Assembly: GCA_021787335.1 (NCBI GenBank)
Contig: JAJYMC010000064.1
Span: forward strand, 1 to 51,507
Reading direction: 5' to 3'
Length of the DNA stretch: 51,507 bases
Origin: Bacillota bacterium
GTDB taxonomy: Bacteria; Bacillota; Sulfobacillia; JAJYWN01; JAJZPE01
Numbering within the stretch: position 1 is the stretch's first letter; each line of letters starts with the position of its first letter. Shown here piece after piece: positions 18,533-26,653 of the stretch. The notes under the pieces were generated by a model that was given only the letters and a program-made list of their open reading frames with translations, was not told the DNA's origin and made no database searches. A program made the translations under genes and the position numbers.

Positions 18533-20260
18533 TTGGCCAACCTGCACCGGCTGCAATGGATCGACGCGGAGATAAGGGCCGGGCGGTATCCGAACGCCAG
18601 GGCTCTGGCCGATCAGTTCGAGATCTCGCGGCGTCAGGCCCTGCGGGACCTGGAGTACCTCCGTGACTCGCTGGGCGCGCCGCTCGTCTATTCGGCCGCC
18701 CACCGCGGCTTCCACTATGCCGACCAGGCCTATATTCTGCCCGGTCCCTACGTTACCCCCGCCCAGCAAGGCCTGCTGACCCACCTGGCCGCCTACTACG
18801 CCGACGTCTCCCGGCGCGACGACCGCTTCGCGACCACCTATGCCGAGATGGCCGCCCTCTTCAGCCGGTTGGGCGGGGCCGGCGTGCCTGCCGCGGGCAC
18901 ACCCACCACCCAGCTGAATGTGGCCAGCACTCCCTACCGCGCCATCCTCGCCACCCGCGAGACCGTCCCCTCGCCGAGCCTCAAGCCATACTGGCGAGGC
19001 CCCGTCGCCCCTGGCTCAGTAGCCTGCGAGTTCGACGACCCGATGGCCTTTGTCGCCGCCCTGGTCCAGGCCCGCAAGCCGACCCGGGTCCAGTGGCCGG
19101 CCTGGCTGAGGGAGCGCGTCCGGGTCCGCCTGGCCGAAATCGGCGAAGCCCAGACTGAGGTGACATCCCCTGTCACACTGCCTCTGGTATCCTCGGGGTG
19201 CGAAACCACCCCGTCCGCCAAGGGCGGGGACACCAAAGGGAGGAACCATGAGATGACAGGTATGAGAGCGGTCGGCGGGCAGCCCACGGCGGGCACGGCC
19301 AGGAAGACCATCGACGCCCGGTTCACGCCCCTCTGGACCAGCTACGGCGGGGCGGCTTACGGGGTCCTGAAGGCGGCGGGGATGTACGACGGGGACATCG
19401 CCCGGCTGATGGGCCAGACCGGCCTGGCCTTCCACCTCATCTGGCACGAGACCTGCTGCCCTTCATCAGTGACCATGTACGACTGGGCCGAGGAGCACCA
19501 GGCGGCCATGGAGCGCCTGGGGGTGCTGGCCGAGGCCTTCATCGGCATGCCCGGATCGCCGGCCTACGAGGCCGCCCGGCGGCGCGCGGTCACCAACATC
19601 AAGGCGGCCATCGACCGCGGGGTCGGGGTCATCCTCTGGGGCGTCGACACCGGTGAGTTCGGCGTGGTCTACGGCTACGAGGACGCGGACGGCGTCTTCC
19701 TCGTCGACGGGGTGGGGAAGACGGCGGCGGGCTCGAACCCCATCCTCTACGAGAACGTCGGTAAGAGCTTTGGGGGCGCGCCAATCCTGCACTACCAGGC
19801 CCCGGTGGAGAAGGTGCCGTACGACGCGGCCCGGTCCTACCGGGAGTCCCTGGCCTACTATGTCCGGCACATGGAGAGCGGGAGCCATTTCGCGCCGGCG
19901 TACAAGGCCGGGCTCCTCGCCTACGACAACCTGGCCCGTTCCCTGGAACGCCGAGACTACAACCCGTTCGGCCTCAGGTACGGCCTCAACGTATACAGCG
20001 AGGCGAAGGAGCTGGCCGCGGGTTACCTGGACTTCCTGGCCACCGAGTGGGACAAAGGGCTCGGCCCGGCGGCCGAGACCTTCAGAAAGCTCAGCGGCGT
20101 TTACGCCCGGATGCAGAACACGCTGGGCGCCGGCGACTGCGACCCGGCCGCCATGAGCCTGCCGGTGACCGCCGACCAGGCGGACCGCATGCTCCCACTG
20201 GTGCGAGAGGCCAAGGCCCTCGAGAGCGAGGCCTTGGCCCGGGTGAAGAAGGTACTGTGA
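18533..20260 (+). CDS. HTH (YafY/WYL-type) regulator fused in frame to a BtrH-like domain
   Basis: 575 residues, TTG start behind GGGGGAG. Residues 1-65 form a winged HTH of the YafY/DeoR kind (ARALADQFEISRRQALRDLE). Residues about 185-220 (FDDPMAFVAALV to WLRERVRVRLAEI) look like the C-terminal end of WYL regulators, where such a protein normally stops. Instead the frame continues through about 30 residues that read like an intergenic region, then about 335 residues beginning at Met241 that weakly resemble butirosin-H-like proteins (CCPSSVTMYDW). The ATG at 19253 has GGGAGG upstream, so the second part may also be made alone. Either a natural fusion, a lost stop codon, or a sequencing error. 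Confidence 0.6.
   Translation: MANLHRLQWIDAEIRAGRYPNARALADQFEISRRQALRDLEYLRDSLGAPLVYSAAHRGFHYADQAYILPGPYVTPAQQGLLTHLAAYYADVSRRDDRFATTYAEMAALFSRLGGAGVPAAGTPTTQLNVASTPYRAILATRETVPSPSLKPYWRGPVAPGSVACEFDDPMAFVAALVQARKPTRVQWPAWLRERVRVRLAEIGEAQTEVTSPVTLPLVSSGCETTPSAKGGDTKGRNHEMTGMRAVGGQPTAGTARKTIDARFTPLWTSYGGAAYGVLKAAGMYDGDIARLMGQTGLAFHLIWHETCCPSSVTMYDWAEEHQAAMERLGVLAEAFIGMPGSPAYEAARRRAVTNIKAAIDRGVGVILWGVDTGEFGVVYGYEDADGVFLVDGVGKTAAGSNPILYENVGKSFGGAPILHYQAPVEKVPYDAARSYRESLAYYVRHMESGSHFAPAYKAGLLAYDNLARSLERRDYNPFGLRYGLNVYSEAKELAAGYLDFLATEWDKGLGPAAETFRKLSGVYARMQNTLGAGDCDPAAMSLPVTADQADRMLPLVREAKALESEALARVKKVL
19160..19243 (+). promoter_or_regulatory. Operator-like palindrome and internal ribosome binding site inside the fusion gene
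   Basis: GTGACA TCCCC TGTCAC (19160-19176) is a perfect 6-bp inverted repeat of the TGACA/TGTCA kind bound by YafY/WYL-type regulators. GGGAGG follows at 19238-19243, nine bases before an in-frame ATG (19253). Together they look like the leader of a separate second gene preserved within an open frame. Confidence 0.45.
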
Positions 20261-20334
20261 AGCCGCCAGCAAACCATATCGGACGCCGGTCCAATGCCGG
20301 CGGCAGGTCTTCGTTCTTCCTTTGTTAAAGCCCC

Positions 20335-20393
20335 TTGACGAAAAGACGACCGTGGTAATAAGATGTTACATGAAGGGCACAATAATGATGTGC
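20335..20393 (+). promoter_or_regulatory. Promoter and operator of the XRE/ImmA/PIN module
   Basis: TTGACG (20335-20340), 18 bases, TAAGAT (20359-20364) is a good sigma-A promoter. GCACA ATAATGA TGTGC (20377-20393), an inverted repeat covering the expected transcript start, is a likely binding site for the XRE repressor encoded next, giving autoregulation. Confidence 0.6.
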
Positions 20394-20433
20394 GGGTAAC
20401 GATATGGCAAAGGACCCGAAGGGGGTGGGTTTC

Positions 20434-20787
20434 ATGACTAAGCTCTCCATGACCGATATCGGAGCCAGGCTCAGGGAAAGCCGGATGGCCCGGGGGTTAA
20501 CTCAGGATGAAGTGGCTGGGCATCTTGGTGTTACGAGACCGGTAGTCTCAAAGATAGAGGCGGGCAACAAACTCATCAACTCGATCGAGCTTCTGAACTT
20601 GGCGGAGCTCTATGGAGTAGCGGTGGATCAGATATTGTCTCCAGCCACAGAGTCAATGTCGTTCAGCTTTAGAGGCGCGGCGAAGTCGCCGGACTCCAAG
20701 AAAGCAGTGATGCTACTAGAGAAGGTAGTAAGAGAAACCGAATCCCTGGAGGACATGTTGGCCAGGAAGGGTGCAGTTCAGCAGTGA
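20434..20787 (+). CDS. XRE-family transcriptional regulator (antitoxin- or ImmR-like)
   Basis: About 117 residues from the ATG at 20434, which has GGGGGTGG six bases upstream; an ATG at 20404 lacks a site. The N-terminal HTH is IGARLRESRMARGLTQDEVA to VVSKIEAG, followed by the dimerisation helices around ELLNLAELYGVAVDQIL. The C-terminal 40 residues are a charged helix. The stop overlaps the start of the metallopeptidase gene by four bases. In COG2856 modules the peptidase cuts or partners the XRE repressor; here a PIN gene follows as third member. Base composition is clearly less GC-rich than the neighbours, which suggests transfer. Confidence 0.88.
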   Translation: MTKLSMTDIGARLRESRMARGLTQDEVAGHLGVTRPVVSKIEAGNKLINSIELLNLAELYGVAVDQILSPATESMSFSFRGAAKSPDSKKAVMLLEKVVRETESLEDMLARKGAVQQ

Positions 20788-21575
20788 AACATAGGCGTAG
20801 GGATATTGATGTCCACTTGGAGGAGATAGTCCGCCGGGCAGAGGTAAAACGCCGGGAACTAGGGTTAGTAGAAGGGCCAGTTATGGATCCTTTCGCAATA
20901 GTTGAGGCGCAAGGGGCCATTCTTGTCCGGTGCCCGGTTGAAGATAAGGAGCTCTCAGCCATCCTCTGCAGGAGCGGCAAATACCAGGCGATGTTGTTGA
21001 ATACTGCCCAGACTCTCGGCCGTCAGGTCTTCTCCGCTATTCACGAGGCTTACCATTTGTGGTTTGATGAATCTCTTCGGTTCGAGGAGTTGTCTGCCCC
21101 GACCGCATCCGGAGCTGAGGAATCAGCCGACTGTTTCGCGGCTGAGTTTCTCATGCCGGAGGGCTCAATCGACGATGCAGTCTATGGCCTTGGAATCAGT
21201 GACCGCGACATGCAGCGCGAAGACGTTATAGTGCTCCAGCAGCGATTCCGAGTCAGCTATACGGCCATGGTCAAACGCCTGTGCGAGCTCAAGTGGATTT
21301 CTGAAACCTGTTCGGAAGAACTCAGGGCTTTGGCCGCAAACACAAATGAAGCCAAGGAAAAACTCCGGGCATTAACCCTCAGCCTGCAGGGGGACATCAG
21401 GTTAGTCGAACCAACCAACGACCGTTACGTTACACCGAGGCTAACGCACGCCGCCTTTCTGAACTACCGTCACGGCAATATCTCCATGAAGAAGCTCGCC
21501 GAGATACTAAGGCTTGCCTTCGTCCCGGAGACAGCTATCAAGAAGCTGGTGGAGGAAGAGGAAGCGAAGCCTTGA
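20784..21575 (+). CDS. ImmA/IrrE-family metallo-endopeptidase
   Basis: 263 residues, GTG start. Zinc motif HEAYH (87-91) after FSAI, with the third-ligand region EESADCFAAEFLMP (112-125), both standard for the family (COG2856). The C-terminal half is helical and unassigned. Characterised members cleave XRE repressors (ICEBs1 ImmA, Deinococcus IrrE) or serve as toxins. It overlaps the XRE gene by four bases and the PIN gene by one (TGATG), so the three proteins are made together. Whether it is toxin, activator or antitoxin protease cannot be read from sequence. Confidence 0.9.
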   Translation: MKHRRRDIDVHLEEIVRRAEVKRRELGLVEGPVMDPFAIVEAQGAILVRCPVEDKELSAILCRSGKYQAMLLNTAQTLGRQVFSAIHEAYHLWFDESLRFEELSAPTASGAEESADCFAAEFLMPEGSIDDAVYGLGISDRDMQREDVIVLQQRFRVSYTAMVKRLCELKWISETCSEELRALAANTNEAKEKLRALTLSLQGDIRLVEPTNDRYVTPRLTHAAFLNYRHGNISMKKLAEILRLAFVPETAIKKLVEEEEAKP

Positions 21576-22120
21576 TGTTACTGGTCCTGGATACAGACAT
21601 CGCCATAAACTTGGCGCGAATCGGGGAGCTTGGGGTGCTGTCCCGACTCTATTCCAACGTGGCGACGACCTCCGCTTCCTGGCGCGAAGCTAAAGGACAA
21701 AGCAGGGCGGATATGAAGCGCGCCATCGCGGATGGTCACCTCGCGATAGTCAGGCTATCGACCTTGGGCCCAGTCCGCCGACGGGTGGTCAAGAGCCTAT
21801 TCGGCATCGTCCGGCGCAGCCTGGACCTGGTTGAAGCGGCCGCGGTCTGCGCCGCCTTGGAACTCGGTGGAGCGGTGGCAACTGATGACAAGGCGGCAGC
21901 CCGGATCATCAAGGAGATGTACGGCCTGCCGTGCTATAACCACAAGGAGATCCTTTTCGAACTGCAAGAAAGAGGCTTGCTTCCGTCTGACAAGGTCGGT
22001 GATATTTATCGTCGCCTGCACGAGCGGGACAAGCCGGATAAGTCAGGGCACCGCCCCGATTGGACAGAGGTTCGACAGGCACTTATACGTCGCCAATGGT
22101 CGACGACATCTTCCTCCTAG
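21575..22120 (+). CDS. PIN-like ribonuclease domain protein
   Basis: About 181 residues. The ATG at 21575 overlaps the peptidase stop as TGATG. Acidic residues typical of the PIN nuclease site are seen: LDTDIAIN (D6/D8), a Glu in SWREAK, LDLVEAAAV and ATDDKAAA. The spacing fits PIN/DUF3368-like proteins, which cut RNA with Mg2+ or Mn2+. The C-terminal 60 residues (LHERDKPDKSGHRPDWTEV) are charged. It is the third gene of a likely toxin/antitoxin-type module with XRE and ImmA. Its TAG stop shares the CTAG tetramer with the convergent PIG-L gene. Confidence 0.78.
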   Translation: MLLVLDTDIAINLARIGELGVLSRLYSNVATTSASWREAKGQSRADMKRAIADGHLAIVRLSTLGPVRRRVVKSLFGIVRRSLDLVEAAAVCAALELGGAVATDDKAAARIIKEMYGLPCYNHKEILFELQERGLLPSDKVGDIYRRLHERDKPDKSGHRPDWTEVRQALIRRQWSTTSSS

Positions 22121-22902
22121 CAGGTCTCCGCGTCGACGTTGGCGTGGAGGTGGGTCGGGGTCAAGACCTTGAAAGCTTCGGCCTTCTCCATCCGCGGCTC
22201 AGGCTTCCCGGCCTGGGCCGCCGCCTTTCTCGCCGCCTCGGTGTTCTCTCGCGCCTTGGCTTCGAAGTAGAAGCTGAACATGCCCAGGATGTGCTCGGGG
22301 AACTGGCTCTCGTGGGCCTTGATGGCGGCCATCTTCTGGTCCCACGTGGCGTCGACGTCGAGCCAGGTGTTGGGCCTGGCGGTGAAGTAGAAGGCGGCCA
22401 TCGGCAGGTCGAAACCATTGGTCTTCTCACCGGTCTTGGTCTCCGCGGGGAAGACGGAGAAGATGACCGCCTCGGCCGCGGCCAGCCCGACCGCGCGGTG
22501 GTCGGGGTGGGCTTCATAGGTCAGCCAGGGGTCGGGTAGGAGGACGGCCTGCGGCCTCTTCTCCTGGATCAGCTCGATGAGCCGTTGGCGCAGCTCGAGC
22601 CCGGGCAAGGGCATGGCGTCCGGGTAGTTGAGCCAGACGAGGTCGGTCACGCCCAGCTCGGAGGCGGCCTTCTGCTGCTCGAGCCGCCTGATGGCGGCCA
22701 TCTTCGACCGGGTCATCCCCGGGTCGGGGCTGCCGAAGCCGCCGTCGGTAACGGTCACGTAGGTGACGTGGGCCCCGGCCCGGACCAGCCGGGCGATGGC
22801 CGCGCCAGCCGCGATTTCTAGGTCATCGGGGTGGGGCTGGATACACAGAACTTCCCTGGCTGAGTCGAGGTCCGGGATGGGGATGAGGTCTACGGCGCGC
22901 AA
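22117..22902 (-). CDS. PIG-L family deacetylase (LmbE-like)
   Basis: About 261 residues from a TTG at 22902 that has AGGAGGTG six bases upstream; a GTG at 22941 would add 13 residues without a site. Zinc motifs: CIQPHPDDLE (PHPDD) and EAHPDHRAVG (HPDH). The family removes acetyl groups from N-acetylglucosamine-containing small molecules or lipids (MshB, BshB, LmbE). With the BadF/NAGK-like kinase and a sugar-type transporter nearby, an amino-sugar or thiol-cofactor role is possible. A sigma-H-like promoter lies about 50 bases upstream. Confidence 0.9.
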   Translation of the reverse strand: MRAVDLIPIPDLDSAREVLCIQPHPDDLEIAAGAAIARLVRAGAHVTYVTVTDGGFGSPDPGMTRSKMAAIRRLEQQKAASELGVTDLVWLNYPDAMPLPGLELRQRLIELIQEKRPQAVLLPDPWLTYEAHPDHRAVGLAAAEAVIFSVFPAETKTGEKTNGFDLPMAAFYFTARPNTWLDVDATWDQKMAAIKAHESQFPEHILGMFSFYFEAKARENTEAARKAAAQAGKPEPRMEKAEAFKVLTPTHLHANVDAETC

Positions 22903-22950
22903 TATCGACACCTCCTGGAGGGCTTCGGGTCGCTCGGTCACTGGTAGGCC

Positions 22951-22977
22951 ATTCTCCGCGGGACTCCGGTTTCCTCC
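22951..22977 (-). promoter_or_regulatory. Sigma-H-like promoter for the PIG-L gene
   Basis: On the minus strand GGAGGA followed by AA (22977-22972), 17 bases, GAATGG (GAAT at 22954-22951). The -35 element AGGAAA fits the sigma-H consensus well. It is divergent from a second such site at 23008. Confidence 0.5.
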
Positions 22978-23007
22978 GACCCGCCCGGCCGGACCTGCTG
23001 AACGCCC

Positions 23008-23036
23008 GAAGGTATTCCGCGTCCGAGGTCGAATCC
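23008..23036 (+). promoter_or_regulatory. Possible sigma-H-like promoter for the GPH transporter gene
   Basis: GAAGGT ATT (23008-23013), 17 bases, GAATCC (23031-23036). The -35 has AGGT in place of AGGA, so it is weaker, but spacing and orientation match and it faces the transporter gene 80 bases downstream. Confidence 0.35.
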
Positions 23037-23116
23037 AGGCATCAAGGACGAGCGGTCATTCCGGGTGTGGCCTTCGGGCCCCCGGGGCGGCCAGCCGTCG
23101 GGAAGGAGAGAACGCG

Positions 23117-24457
23117 GTGACCAAGGCACAGAAGATCCTTTACAGCTTCGGCTCTTTCGGTGCGTCGCTCCCCGCTCAAGCCGTTGGCGCCTTTCTCCTA
23201 TTCTTCTACGTCGATCGGCTCAAGATGCCGCCGTCCCTCTATGGCACGGGGATGGTCATCTACGCCATCTGGAACGCCATCAACGACCCCCTGGCCGGGC
23301 AGATCTCGGACAACACCCGGACCCGCTGGGGCCGGCGCATTCCTTACATCCGGTGGCTGATGGTGCCGCTGGCGGTGGCCTTCGTCCTCATCTGGACCCC
23401 GCCCTTCGCCTCGGCCGTCGGCCACGAGATGGCCATGTTCGCCTACTTCCTCATCGTCCTGTTCCTCTTCGACGGCCTCTACACGTTCGTCATCCTCAAC
23501 TGGACCGCCCTCTTCCCGGAGATGTTCCCGACCCTCGGTGAGCGGACCCAGGTCTCGGCCTGGCGCCAGGCCTTCGGCATCGTCGGCAACATCATCGGCG
23601 TGTCGTTGCCCCCGATGCTCTATCCGGTTCTCGGCTGGGCCGGGATGGCCTTGGCCTTCGGCGTCCTGACCCTCATCTCGCTGGCCCTCTCGCTCCTGGG
23701 GTCGAAGGAGAACCCGGCCTTCGCCGAAGAGCAGGGGCTGGCCCTCATCCCCGCCCTCAAGGCGACCTTCGCCAACCGCTCTTTTATGACCTTCGTCATC
23801 GCCGACTTCGTCTGGCAGTTCACCTTCGGAGTCCTCCTGGCGGTCATCCCCTTCTACGCCAAGTATGTCTTGCACATCGAGGGCTTCCTCCAGACCCTGC
23901 TGACCGGGATCATCTTCGTCGTCGTCATCCCGATGGTCTTCGTCTGGAACGCTGTGGCCGTCAAACGGGGAGCCCGTAACACGGTCATCATCTCGTCGAT
24001 CATCTTCGCCCTCGCCCTCATCCCATTCGGGCTGGCCAGCTCGGTCACACCGGCCTACTTCATCGCCGTCCTCGTCGGCTTCGGGCTGGCCGGGCTCATC
24101 CTCCTCCTCGACGTCCTCATCGCCGACATCGTCGATGAGGATGAACTGAAGACGGGGCGGCGCCGCGAGGGGATGTACTTCGGCATCAACGGTTTCATGG
24201 TTCGCCTGAGCATCGCCTTCCAGGGCCTCGTGGTCACGGGCATCATGACCGCCACCGGTTACAACGCCAGCGCGGCGACCCAATCGGCCTCGGCCATCGC
24301 CGGCTTCCGCATCCTTCTGACGGTCGTGCCGATCATCGGTATCGCCATCGGCGTCTGGATGATGAGGCTCTATCCGCTGCATGGGCAGCGCCTGGCCGAG
24401 GTCAGGCAGGCCATCGCCCAGCGGCGCGGGGAGGCCCCCCAGACCGGCAAGGTCTAG
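23117..24457 (+). CDS. Glycoside-pentoside-hexuronide (GPH) family cation symporter, MelB-like
   Basis: About 446 residues from the GTG at 23117, which has GGAAGGAGAG just upstream; the open frame extends further 5' without a start of merit. It has twelve hydrophobic segments. The signature NDPLAGQISDNTRTRWGRR (after helix 2) is the cation/sugar motif of the melibiose-carrier family, and DVLIADIVDEDELKTGRRREG matches the cytoplasmic loop before helix 9. The protein probably takes up a sugar or glycoside with Na+ or H+. It is divergent from the PIG-L gene and followed by a hydrolase. Confidence 0.88.
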   Translation: MTKAQKILYSFGSFGASLPAQAVGAFLLFFYVDRLKMPPSLYGTGMVIYAIWNAINDPLAGQISDNTRTRWGRRIPYIRWLMVPLAVAFVLIWTPPFASAVGHEMAMFAYFLIVLFLFDGLYTFVILNWTALFPEMFPTLGERTQVSAWRQAFGIVGNIIGVSLPPMLYPVLGWAGMALAFGVLTLISLALSLLGSKENPAFAEEQGLALIPALKATFANRSFMTFVIADFVWQFTFGVLLAVIPFYAKYVLHIEGFLQTLLTGIIFVVVIPMVFVWNAVAVKRGARNTVIISSIIFALALIPFGLASSVTPAYFIAVLVGFGLAGLILLLDVLIADIVDEDELKTGRRREGMYFGINGFMVRLSIAFQGLVVTGIMTATGYNASAATQSASAIAGFRILLTVVPIIGIAIGVWMMRLYPLHGQRLAEVRQAIAQRRGEAPQTGKV

Positions 24458-24492
24458 CACCTGGCCGTTCTGAAGCAAGGAGACAGTAAAAC

Positions 24493-25245
24493 ATGCTTGA
24501 GGGAAGCACGCCTCCCATCGAAAGCTGGGCCCACAACGGCAGCGTGCGACTCCACCACCTGAGGTCGGGCGGGGAAGGGGCCAGCCAGGGCACGCCTGTT
24601 CTCTTCATCCCGGGCATGTCCCAGATAGCCGATGACTTTGCCGGGCTCATGGCCTCGCTGGCCCCGCGGGGCTGTGTGGCCGCGACCCTGCGTGGGCGTG
24701 GCCGCAGTGACGTGCCCCAGAGCGGCTACACGTTGGAGGACCACGTCGCCGATATCGAGGCGGTCGTTGCCCAGTCCGGGCTCGGCCGCTTTCACCTTTT
24801 CGCTTTCTCCAGGGGCGTCGCCTACGCGCTCGGCTACGGCGTAAGTCACCCGGACCGTTTGGCCAGCCTCATCATCGGGGACTACCCAGGTCACCACTCG
24901 GCCATCTCGCCGGAATGGGTGGACGCGTTCCTCGCCAGTACGTTCCAGGGAAAGACCGCCCGCGAACGGATGCCCGAGCACGCCATCCGAGCTATCCAGC
25001 GCGAGGCCCGCCAGATCCTCTTCTGGGACGATCTCGCCCGCGTGAACTGCCCCGTGCTCATCCTCAAGGGCGGTGCGGAGGGGTCTCTTTTGCCGATGGA
25101 CCAGGCCGAGCGCTACCTGCGCGCCCTCCCCGACGCGCGACTGGTGGTCTTCGATGGCTTCGGCCATGACCTGTGGGCCGACGGTGGAATCCGCCTGGCG
25201 GAGACCCTGAAGGAATTTCTGGCCGGTGCTGAACGTGATCATTGA
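24493..25245 (+). CDS. Alpha/beta hydrolase
   Basis: 250 residues. The oxyanion-hole region is LFIPGMSQ, the nucleophile elbow AFSRG (Ser106, an atypical elbow where the first Gly is Ala), an acid in VLILKGGAEGSLL, and the catalytic His225 in GFGHDLW. AAGGAGA lies upstream of the ATG. It is likely a cytoplasmic esterase or lactonase. The PHP gene downstream overlaps its last 20 bases, so the two are coupled; transcription probably continues from the transporter gene 35 bases upstream. Confidence 0.88.
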   Translation: MLEGSTPPIESWAHNGSVRLHHLRSGGEGASQGTPVLFIPGMSQIADDFAGLMASLAPRGCVAATLRGRGRSDVPQSGYTLEDHVADIEAVVAQSGLGRFHLFAFSRGVAYALGYGVSHPDRLASLIIGDYPGHHSAISPEWVDAFLASTFQGKTARERMPEHAIRAIQREARQILFWDDLARVNCPVLILKGGAEGSLLPMDQAERYLRALPDARLVVFDGFGHDLWADGGIRLAETLKEFLAGAERDH

Positions 25246-25825
25246 CCTGCATAACCACGCCGAGCTGTCGAATCCAAGGGCAGTGAGCCTCGGGCTGGCC
25301 GATTACATTAGGGGCGCCCGGGCGCACGGCGTGGCGGTGGCCATCACCGAGCACAACCGGGTCTATGACCGTGGCGGCACCCACCAGGGCGTCCTCGTTC
25401 TACCGGGAATGGAAGTGCTCAACGACTATGGAGATTACCTCATCTTCGGCGCGCCCGAGGACGCCGTTGAGCGCCGTGATGTCTTCGAATTCATCGACTA
25501 TGTCCACGCCGGCGGCGGCATCGTCGTCGTGGCCCATCCGTATCACGGGTCCGGCGTCTGCCGCACGGCGCCCGACCTTGCCGATCGAATCGTGGCCGCC
25601 GCCGATGCCGTGGAGACCCTGAACGCCAACGCCGCTGAAGAGAGTCGGCGCTTGGCGGAGGACCTCGCCGCCAGACTCGGCAAGCCGGCCACCGGGGGCA
25701 GCGACGCTCACCGGCCAGGTGAGGAGTTCCGTACCGGCACCCGATTCCCGGATGACATCCGCGATGTGGCCGGCTTGGTCAAGGCGGTCAAGGCCGGGCG
25801 ATGCAGGCCGATTCAGATCCGCTGA
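25226..25825 (+). CDS. PHP-domain metal-dependent phosphoesterase
   Basis: About 199 residues, GTG start at 25226 (a GTG at 25235 is an alternative). Metal ligands of the PHP fold are all present: DLHNHAE (HxH), TEHNR, LPGMEV (Glu), VAHPYHG and GGSDAHRP (DxH). The family hydrolyses phosphoesters (histidinol phosphatase, nucleoside 3',5'-bisphosphate phosphatase and others). It overlaps the hydrolase gene by 20 bases. The short length fits the small single-domain PHP proteins whose substrates are unknown. Confidence 0.85.
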   Translation: MLNVIIDLHNHAELSNPRAVSLGLADYIRGARAHGVAVAITEHNRVYDRGGTHQGVLVLPGMEVLNDYGDYLIFGAPEDAVERRDVFEFIDYVHAGGGIVVVAHPYHGSGVCRTAPDLADRIVAAADAVETLNANAAEESRRLAEDLAARLGKPATGGSDAHRPGEEFRTGTRFPDDIRDVAGLVKAVKAGRCRPIQIR

Positions 25826-25877
25826 CCCCGACGGCGGCATGGGAAAACGATGAATTGAAGGGGAAAGGGGCTTATTC

Positions 25878-26438
25878 ATGTCGTCAACTCCTACGCTTGT
25901 CGGTACTTGTGTCATTCTTCGGGCACCGCGTGAAAAAGATAAGGCTGATCGCCTGGCGTGTCCGCGCAACGCCGAGGCCGTTCGTATGTATGGTGGGGAC
26001 TATCTTAACCTCAAACCAGTGACGGTTGAGGAGGTCGAGCAGTGGTACGAACGCTATTCCTCCGAGCCACTGTGGTGGGTAATTGAGGCGGAGGGCAGAT
26101 GTGTTGGTAATGCGCGGCTGGGTTCACTTGACGAAAAGAACCATGGTGCGCGGTACGCCGTTGGCCTGTTCGACTCGACGGTCTGGAACCGAGGTTATGG
26201 GACCGAAACAACTCGCCTCGTCCTTCGCTACGCCTTCGAGGAGCTGCGCCTGCACCGAGTCGATGTGATCGTATTGGAATATAACCTTCGTGCTATAGCC
26301 TGCTACAAGAAATGCGGCTTCGTGCACGAGGGTACCGCACGTGAGAGTGTTTTGGTTGCCGGGGAGTGGCACAGCGACATTCAGATGAGCATCCTAGAAC
26401 GGGAATATCGTGCGGTTTCGTCAAGCTGGAACCTATAG
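25878..26438 (+). CDS. GNAT-family N-acetyltransferase (RimJ/RimL-like)
   Basis: 186 residues. GGGGAAAGGGG lies upstream of the ATG. The acetyl-CoA site reads VWNRGYGTET (motif A, R/QxxGxG/A), followed by LHRVDVIVLEYNLRAIACYKKCGFVHEG, split here as the typical motif B of RimJ/RimL acetyltransferases: N-x-R-A-I-x-C-Y-K-K-C-G-F. It acetylates a protein N-terminus, a polyamine or an antibiotic; the target is unknown. Codon use is slightly less GC-rich than in its neighbours. It is followed by a strong terminator. Confidence 0.88.
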   Translation: MSSTPTLVGTCVILRAPREKDKADRLACPRNAEAVRMYGGDYLNLKPVTVEEVEQWYERYSSEPLWWVIEAEGRCVGNARLGSLDEKNHGARYAVGLFDSTVWNRGYGTETTRLVLRYAFEELRLHRVDVIVLEYNLRAIACYKKCGFVHEGTARESVLVAGEWHSDIQMSILEREYRAVSSSWNL

Positions 26439-26506
26439 CCACCACGGTGCCCTATATGAGGGGGCGGTTAATCACGGACCTCCCACACGAAGGCTACAAG
26501 AAGAGG

Positions 26507-26543
26507 GGCGGCTCCGCCATACCTGGCGAGGCCGCCTTTTTTC
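26507..26543 (+). terminator. Rho-independent terminator after the acetyltransferase gene
   Basis: Stem GGCGGC.TC.CGCCA / TGGCG.AG.GCCGCC (26507-26519, 26524-26536) with loop TACC, followed by six T. Confidence 0.9.
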
Positions 26544-26571
26544 GTTAGACTTGCCATCCTGCGGGGCCCCC

Positions 26572-26598
26572 GGCGGTTCAGGCTCACAGAAAACCGCC
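26572..26598 (+). other. Small hairpin in the region before the chemoreceptor gene
   Basis: GGCGGTT / AACCGCC (26572-26578, 26592-26598) with a 13-base loop. It is upstream of the putative promoter and has no T run. Apart from the terminator, this hairpin and the promoter-like site, the 320 bases between 26438 and 26758 hold nothing I can name. Confidence 0.35.
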
Positions 26599-26626
26599 AA
26601 ATTGTGCCACGGTTCGACAAACGACT

Positions 26627-26653
26627 GAAATCCGGGAGGCGTTTCAACGATAA
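26627..26653 (+). promoter_or_regulatory. Possible flagellar-type (sigma-D/sigma-28) promoter for the chemoreceptor
   Basis: GAAA (26627-26630), exactly 15 bases, AACGATAA (26646-26653), against the consensus TAAA, 15 bases, GCCGATAA: three of four and six of eight matches. Chemoreceptor genes are often in this regulon. Pattern match only. Confidence 0.4.

Noticed and set aside
20283-20301. Possible hairpin CGCCGG / CCGGCG after the fusion gene
   Set aside because: The stem is short and there is no T run; too weak to call a terminator.
22763-23116. Upstream part of the frame leading into the GPH transporter
   Set aside because: It crosses the divergent promoters and overlaps the PIG-L gene; the GTG at 23117 has a good ribosome binding site and starts the first helix properly.
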